Positions 62,001 through 64,000 of a stretch of 64,000 bases of DNA are shown here, piece after piece (positions within the stretch are counted from its first letter, which is position 1; each line of letters starts with the position of its first letter). Origin of the DNA: Novosphingobium album (ex Liu et al. 2023) (lineage in GTDB: Bacteria; Pseudomonadota; Alphaproteobacteria; Sphingomonadales; Sphingomonadaceae). The stretch covers positions 186,001 through 250,000 of the forward strand of contig NZ_JARESE010000028.1 of NCBI RefSeq assembly GCF_029076845.1. Direction: 5' to 3'. Made by a program: the position numbers and the translations under genes. The notes under the pieces are model-generated. The model was not told the origin of the DNA, ran no database searches, and was given only the letters and a program-made list of their open reading frames with translations.

Positions 62001-63288
62001 CGCTGTCGATCGCAAGCGCGGGCAGCGCGCCGGCGGTGGTGAACGGCGTGCTGCTGAACGGCACGTCGGGGTCGGTGCTGTCGCCACTCTGATCGCCGCC
62101 GGCATCCTGTGTCGCCCAGTTCGAAGCGGTGTTGATCAACTCGCGATAGCTGCCCAGGCTCGCCTCGCCGCTGCGTGCGCCGGTGTAGGCACCGATATCC
62201 GCATCGGCATCGACCGCGCCGAGATCGACCGCGTTGACGCCATAAGTCAGGCCGGTGTTGGTCAACGAACCGCTCGACCCGCCGTTGTTCGAGACGGCCG
62301 AGAGGAAAACCGTCGGCGTGCTGGCGCTGCCGAGGTAGGCATAGACCATCTCGCCGCTGGCGCCGAGCCCGCGATTGCTGCCGCCGCCCGCGATCGGGAT
62401 GACGACATCGCCGTGATTGCTTGTCGCCGTGCCGCTGCCGATATCGTCGATCGTGATGATCGTGCCGGCGGTGATGTCGGACGTCGCGGTCCACGACCAG
62501 GTGCATTCGTTGGTGTCGGCCCAGCCGGTGCCGTTCCACTCGTTGTCCGAGAAATAGATCACCTGGCCGGCGGCGATGTCCTTGAAGGCGACGAAGGCCA
62601 GGTTGTCGTTGCCATCGGCATTGAAGCCGACGAAGGCGATGTCGCCGGCCGCGCCCAGCGCGGTGGCGAAGGCGCTGGTATCGAACGGCACGTCGGGAGC
62701 GGTGCTGTCGCCGCCCTGGTCGCCGCTGCCGTCCTGCGTGATCCAGTTCGCGGTATCGTTGATCAGCGCACGGTAAGCGGCGAAGTCCGCCTCGCCGCCG
62801 CGCGGCCCGACATAGGCGCCGATATCCGCGCCGCCGTCGATCGTGGCCAGATCGACCGCGTTGACGCCGTAAGCCAGGCCAGTGCCGGTCAGCGCACCGC
62901 TCGACGCGCCGTCGTTGGAGATCGCGGACAGGAACACCGTCGGCGTCGTCGCGGTGCCGAGATAGGCATAGACCATCTCGCCACTGGCCGAGAGCCCGCG
63001 ATTGGAACCGCTACCCGCGATGGGGATGACGACATCGCCGTAATTGCTCGCCGCCGTGCCGCTGCCGATATTGTCGATGGTGATGACCGTGCCCGCCGCG
63101 ATGTCGGCGGTCGCCGTCCACGACCAGGCGGATTCGTTCAGGTCCGCCCAGCTGGTGCCGTTCCACTCGTTGTCGGTGAAATAGATGACCTCGCCCGCCG
63201 TAATGTTCTTGAACGTCACGAAAGCCAGATTGTCGTCGCCATCGGCGTTGTATCCGATGAACGCGATATCACCCACTTCACTCAGCAT
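56080..63288 (-). CDS. Giant secreted mosaic protein with endonuclease and choice-of-anchor-I-like domains
   Basis: A 2402-residue acidic, nearly cysteine-free protein; start ATG 63288 follows GAGGAG. In order: two tandem ~205-residue lamin-tail-like repeats (1-210, 211-415; GDIAF.G.NADG), a Calx-beta domain (425-535), an OB-fold-like part, an endonuclease/exonuclease/phosphatase domain (about 800-1090; IAQYNVLNLD, IIALQEIQ, VNNHFSSKGG, LGDLNEF, SDHDPS all present), a choice-of-anchor-I-like beta-propeller (1125-1630), RTX-type GGDD repeats (1640-1660), VCBS/cadherin-like modules (1710-2130), and two copies of a DPSFNxGGD module (2165-2400). No signal peptide is visible, which together with RTX repeats suggests type I secretion. 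It is probably an extracellular nuclease like ExeM-type enzymes, for DNA scavenging or biofilm turnover. The substrate is not proven. Confidence 0.85.
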   Translation of the reverse strand: MLSEVGDIAFIGYNADGDDNLAFVTFKNITAGEVIYFTDNEWNGTSWADLNESAWSWTATADIAAGTVITIDNIGSGTAASNYGDVVIPIAGSGSNRGLSASGEMVYAYLGTATTPTVFLSAISNDGASSGALTGTGLAYGVNAVDLATIDGGADIGAYVGPRGGEADFAAYRALINDTANWITQDGSGDQGGDSTAPDVPFDTSAFATALGAAGDIAFVGFNADGNDNLAFVAFKDIAAGQVIYFSDNEWNGTGWADTNECTWSWTATSDITAGTIITIDDIGSGTATSNHGDVVIPIAGGGSNRGLGASGEMVYAYLGSASTPTVFLSAVSNNGGSSGSLTNTGLTYGVNAVDLGAVDADADIGAYTGARSGEASLGSYRELINTASNWATQDAGGDQSGDSTDPDVPFSSTPFTTAGALPALAIDSVSIAEGNSGETLLQFTVSLNTAAASTVTVDYATADGSATVAGNDYVATSGTLSFAPGETTKTITVTINGDTTVEANETLSVTLTNPAGAAIATAQGTGTITNDDFSLVAIHDIQGAGLNSPLVGQSVTTSGIVTAVAANGFYLQARDADADADNMTSEAIFVFTSTAPTVVVGDEARVTATVAEYIPGGAGTGNLSTTELTTITSLSVLSHSNALPSATVIGEGGRLAPTESVTEGMAFYESLEGMLVTINNPLVVSGTNEFGEIWTVADNGLDATNLAERDVLVSRGSFGDGLAVTNTGPGSDYNPERIQIDADPAFTPGGTPIVNAGAVLHSITGVVSYNFGNFEVLPTTAVTVATPSLLATETTALVSDSDTLTIAQYNVLNLDPNDTDGDSDVADGRFELIAEQIVNNLQAPDIIALQEIQDNSGAANDHTVSASVTLQMLVDAIAAAGGPTYTWVDNPFIVDNQVGGEPGGNIRVAYLYNAARVDLVPGSVQTTPDAATDFAGSRVPLIATFGFSDQEFTLVNNHFSSKGGSSPLTGETQPSINGSAAERLVQAQAVADYVESLDSDTQVIVLGDLNEFTNEESLAPLFDAGMTAMSLSLDPTERYSYLFEGNAQELDQTFVSLNLLDQARLDIVHANAEFAYAETRASDHDPSVLAITVTESDHTTIGGITIYDPAQSLEGQVPTPEASDDVVLVRLGAIQGASAGAESVAYENGKVYATNVNGNTVNVHSITAAGALVNETPIALSGLPEYKPGGVNSVAIKNGVIAVAYENVTPGEPGHVALFDAATHTLLNLIEVGVLPDQVTFSADGTKLLVANEAEAISLANNPVGTVSIIDMSGGAAAASVSNTISFAALNGSEGALAYQGLALYPGQAASADIEPEYITVSPDGTRAYVTLQEVNAVAVIDLTDASADRPIAIQPLGTVDRSLAGNALDTSDRDGGIDIHTAPVFGLLQPDAIASFTIGGATYFVTANEGDARVGSGIEETDIARLKSVTLDPTAFPDAASLQADEELGRLNILTKLGDTDGDGDYDQIYTLGGRGISIFRQEADGSITKVRETGGEFESIIAATHPELFNSNQSVSPSSVDTRSDDKGPEPEGVTIGEIDGRLYAFVGLERVGGFMVYDVTDPENAVFVTYKPETAEDLGPEVQTFVSAAHSPIGQSLLISGNEIGNSVTFYSVQVQNGEANTLVGAAEDDSFHAKGGDDTITGNGGDDDIDGGEGSDTAAYAGAWSDYDVTDGGATVTDTVGDEGTDTLVSVERLKFGGVTVSASAAVNDAPIGVDDGNTGPALVEDGNSAAEGNVLTNDTDADLALGLGETLTVTGARTGLESAEGTLLVLDEELVLDGVYGTLTIAADGSWSYTLDQGRAATQALNAGQFGVDAFTYQVQDAHGLVDTAQLRLNIQGQDEVVSNRSPLLVKALPDVSSPEDAAIAFALPSGAFTDPDNDSLTYTARLPNGDALPAWLHFNGTTGAFSGTPPLDFNGSLTITVTASDGVASASDSFLLTITPVNDAPMANEDHLSTRVNTAVSVSAAALLANDSDAEGDALALVQVSGATHGTVALRDGTVIFTPDAGFVGSARFTYTVVDGTTSTLGTVTVDILARDNRAPVFDPDTAALSTLSGKSLAFGISATDADGDTLTYTPSDPAHGTLALVNGGLVYTPDAGFTGIDAILVTVSDGHGGSDSFTATIAVLPLGDAAEWRLVTTDGWAGEIGGSGEVYGTAGFQDVTVLDVAGLISFDPSFNGGGDVIRLSGEAADWLVSSEGSNALLFDGDTLLAIPAGAEGLTLVFDDGARTLAIDAQAHAMMLGSQVVNATLTPITAAAEAGTPTDGEITPDAAAQILLGEGGTVIAGGVLDVFGTTDGAETVHLTYGDVTFDPSFNQGGDLLLLDDEPDAIESVQRYGSGAVIESQHYLISLPAGPAGMDIDFAGDRRELIYSPATNQLLLGDQVLVTTPAPLSEFA

Positions 63289-63618
63289 TGCCCCAACTCC
63301 TCAGGATCGCGGCGGCTCCCCGTCGCGACATGCCATCACAGTTCCGCTTGTCCCCATGGCCTGCCGCGCCGGGAGCCCCCCAGATCGGGGCGGACTAGAC
63401 AGGCAAAGTGACACTGGCGTTGAGGCGGGATGACGAAATAACGTCTGTTATGTGACTAAGCCCCCGATCGCGGGCCGGATCGGCGCATAACTGCCATCCA
63501 TGCGGGCGGTGGGCGCGACAGCGCGGCGCGGCAATGCCCGGCGCGCACAAAGCCTTTTCCTACATGCACCGATTTGGTTATCTGATTGCGGGCACGTGAA
63601 CCACGGAGTGTTCGTCCC
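63289..63618. other. Divergent intergenic region
   Basis: A 330-base stretch between the giant exoprotein gene and the holin-like gene, holding both promoters. It contains a small palindrome ATAAC-GTCT-GTTAT at 63438-63451, which may be an operator. No small gene is convincing. Confidence 0.45.
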
Positions 63619-64000
63619 ATGCCCATCCTCGAATCGCTGATCGGCCCGGTCGCCAAGATCCTCGACAAGATCATTCCCGATCCCGAAGCGCGCGCCCGCG
63701 CCAAGCTCGAACTGCTCAAGCTTGAGAACACGCAGGAAATGCAGCTTGTCCAGACGCAGCTTTCGGCGATCGTCGCCGAAGCGAACTCTACCGATCCCTG
63801 GACCAGCCGCGCGCGCCCAAGCTTCCTTTACGTGATGTACGCGATGATCCTGTGGGCCTTGCCGATGGGCCTGATCGGCGCGGTCAGCCCGGCCACCGCG
63901 CAGGCCATCGCGGCGGGCATCTCCGGCTATCTCAACGGCTTGCCCGAGCCGCTCTATGCCCTCTTCGGCACCGGCTATCTCGGCTATTCGGCGATGCGCC
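63619..64000 (+). CDS. Holin-like protein, GTA 3TM family (3' truncated)
   Basis: An open frame from ATG 63619 to the window edge (127 residues visible). It starts MPILESLIGPVAKILDKIIPD, then a charged helix (ARARAKLELLKLENTQEMQL, about 27-46) and, after DPWTSRARPSFLYVMY, at least two membrane segments (MILWALPMGLIGAV and IAAGISGYL...YALFGTGYLGYSAM). This matches the three-helix holins of gene transfer agents and prophages in alphaproteobacteria. Holins let lytic enzymes cross the inner membrane. The rest of any phage or GTA cluster would lie outside the window. Confidence 0.75.
   Translation, partial: MPILESLIGPVAKILDKIIPDPEARARAKLELLKLENTQEMQLVQTQLSAIVAEANSTDPWTSRARPSFLYVMYAMILWALPMGLIGAVSPATAQAIAAGISGYLNGLPEPLYALFGTGYLGYSAMR

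Overview
The window is a GC-rich chromosomal segment of an alphaproteobacterium, most probably a sphingomonad (order Sphingomonadales; Novosphingobium- or Sphingomonas-like, by inference). The main clue is the conserved block rpsB-tsf-pyrH-frr-uppS-cdsA-dxr-rseP-bamA-skp-fabZ. In most Gram-negative bacteria lpxD, lpxA and lpxB lie around fabZ. Here they are absent and skp and fabZ overlap directly, as expected for bacteria that make glycosphingolipids instead of lipopolysaccharide. Nearly all the DNA is ordinary, densely packed core chromosome. I see no insertion sequence, CRISPR array or rRNA operon.

Layout. 1-2900: two near-duplicate 2-oxoglutarate/Fe(II) prolyl-hydroxylase-like genes (the first cut by the window edge) and a cyanophycin-synthetase-like ATP-grasp ligase. 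2900-4500: sodC, a PilZ protein and rpmE. 4500-17000 (minus strand): the envelope and translation block from rpsB to fabZ, interrupted by one oppositely oriented nucleotidyltransferase-like gene. 17200-17580: a small membrane protein preceded by two GAAC-N7-GAAC repeats, the alphaproteobacterial SOS-box format. 17500-21500: pssA, psd, tRNA-Tyr, rlmB, a lipoprotein and a HU gene. 21700-29300: lon, a GGDEF-EAL protein, ybaB, dnaX, the SRP RNA and an NDUFS4-like protein. 29300-36350: hrpB, a polyprenyl diphosphate synthase, chorismate mutase, an unknown membrane protein, and a two-component system with a PepSY protein. 36400-40700: an ABC-F ATPase, a DUF6456-like/XRE divergent pair and a glycosyltransferase, ending in a large inverted repeat. 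40800-44200: secF, secD, yajC and tRNA-Pro.

44250-49400 (minus strand) is a TetR-phaC-(MaoC/phosphotransacylase fusion)-ackA operon for polyhydroxyalkanoate and acyl-phosphate metabolism. It is divergent from an outer-membrane factor/HlyD/RbbA-like ABC/ABC-2 permease export operon (49578-56008). From 56080 to 63288 lies one 2402-residue mosaic exoprotein with an extracellular-nuclease domain, a choice-of-anchor-I-like propeller and RTX and cadherin-like modules. The window ends in a holin-like gene of the gene-transfer-agent type.

The points most worth following are the tandem SOS boxes in front of an unknown small membrane protein, the duplicated hydroxylase plus ATP-grasp cluster, the giant nuclease exoprotein, and the long inverted repeat at 40671-40813. 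Function calls come from recognisable motifs and gene order; no database search was run.
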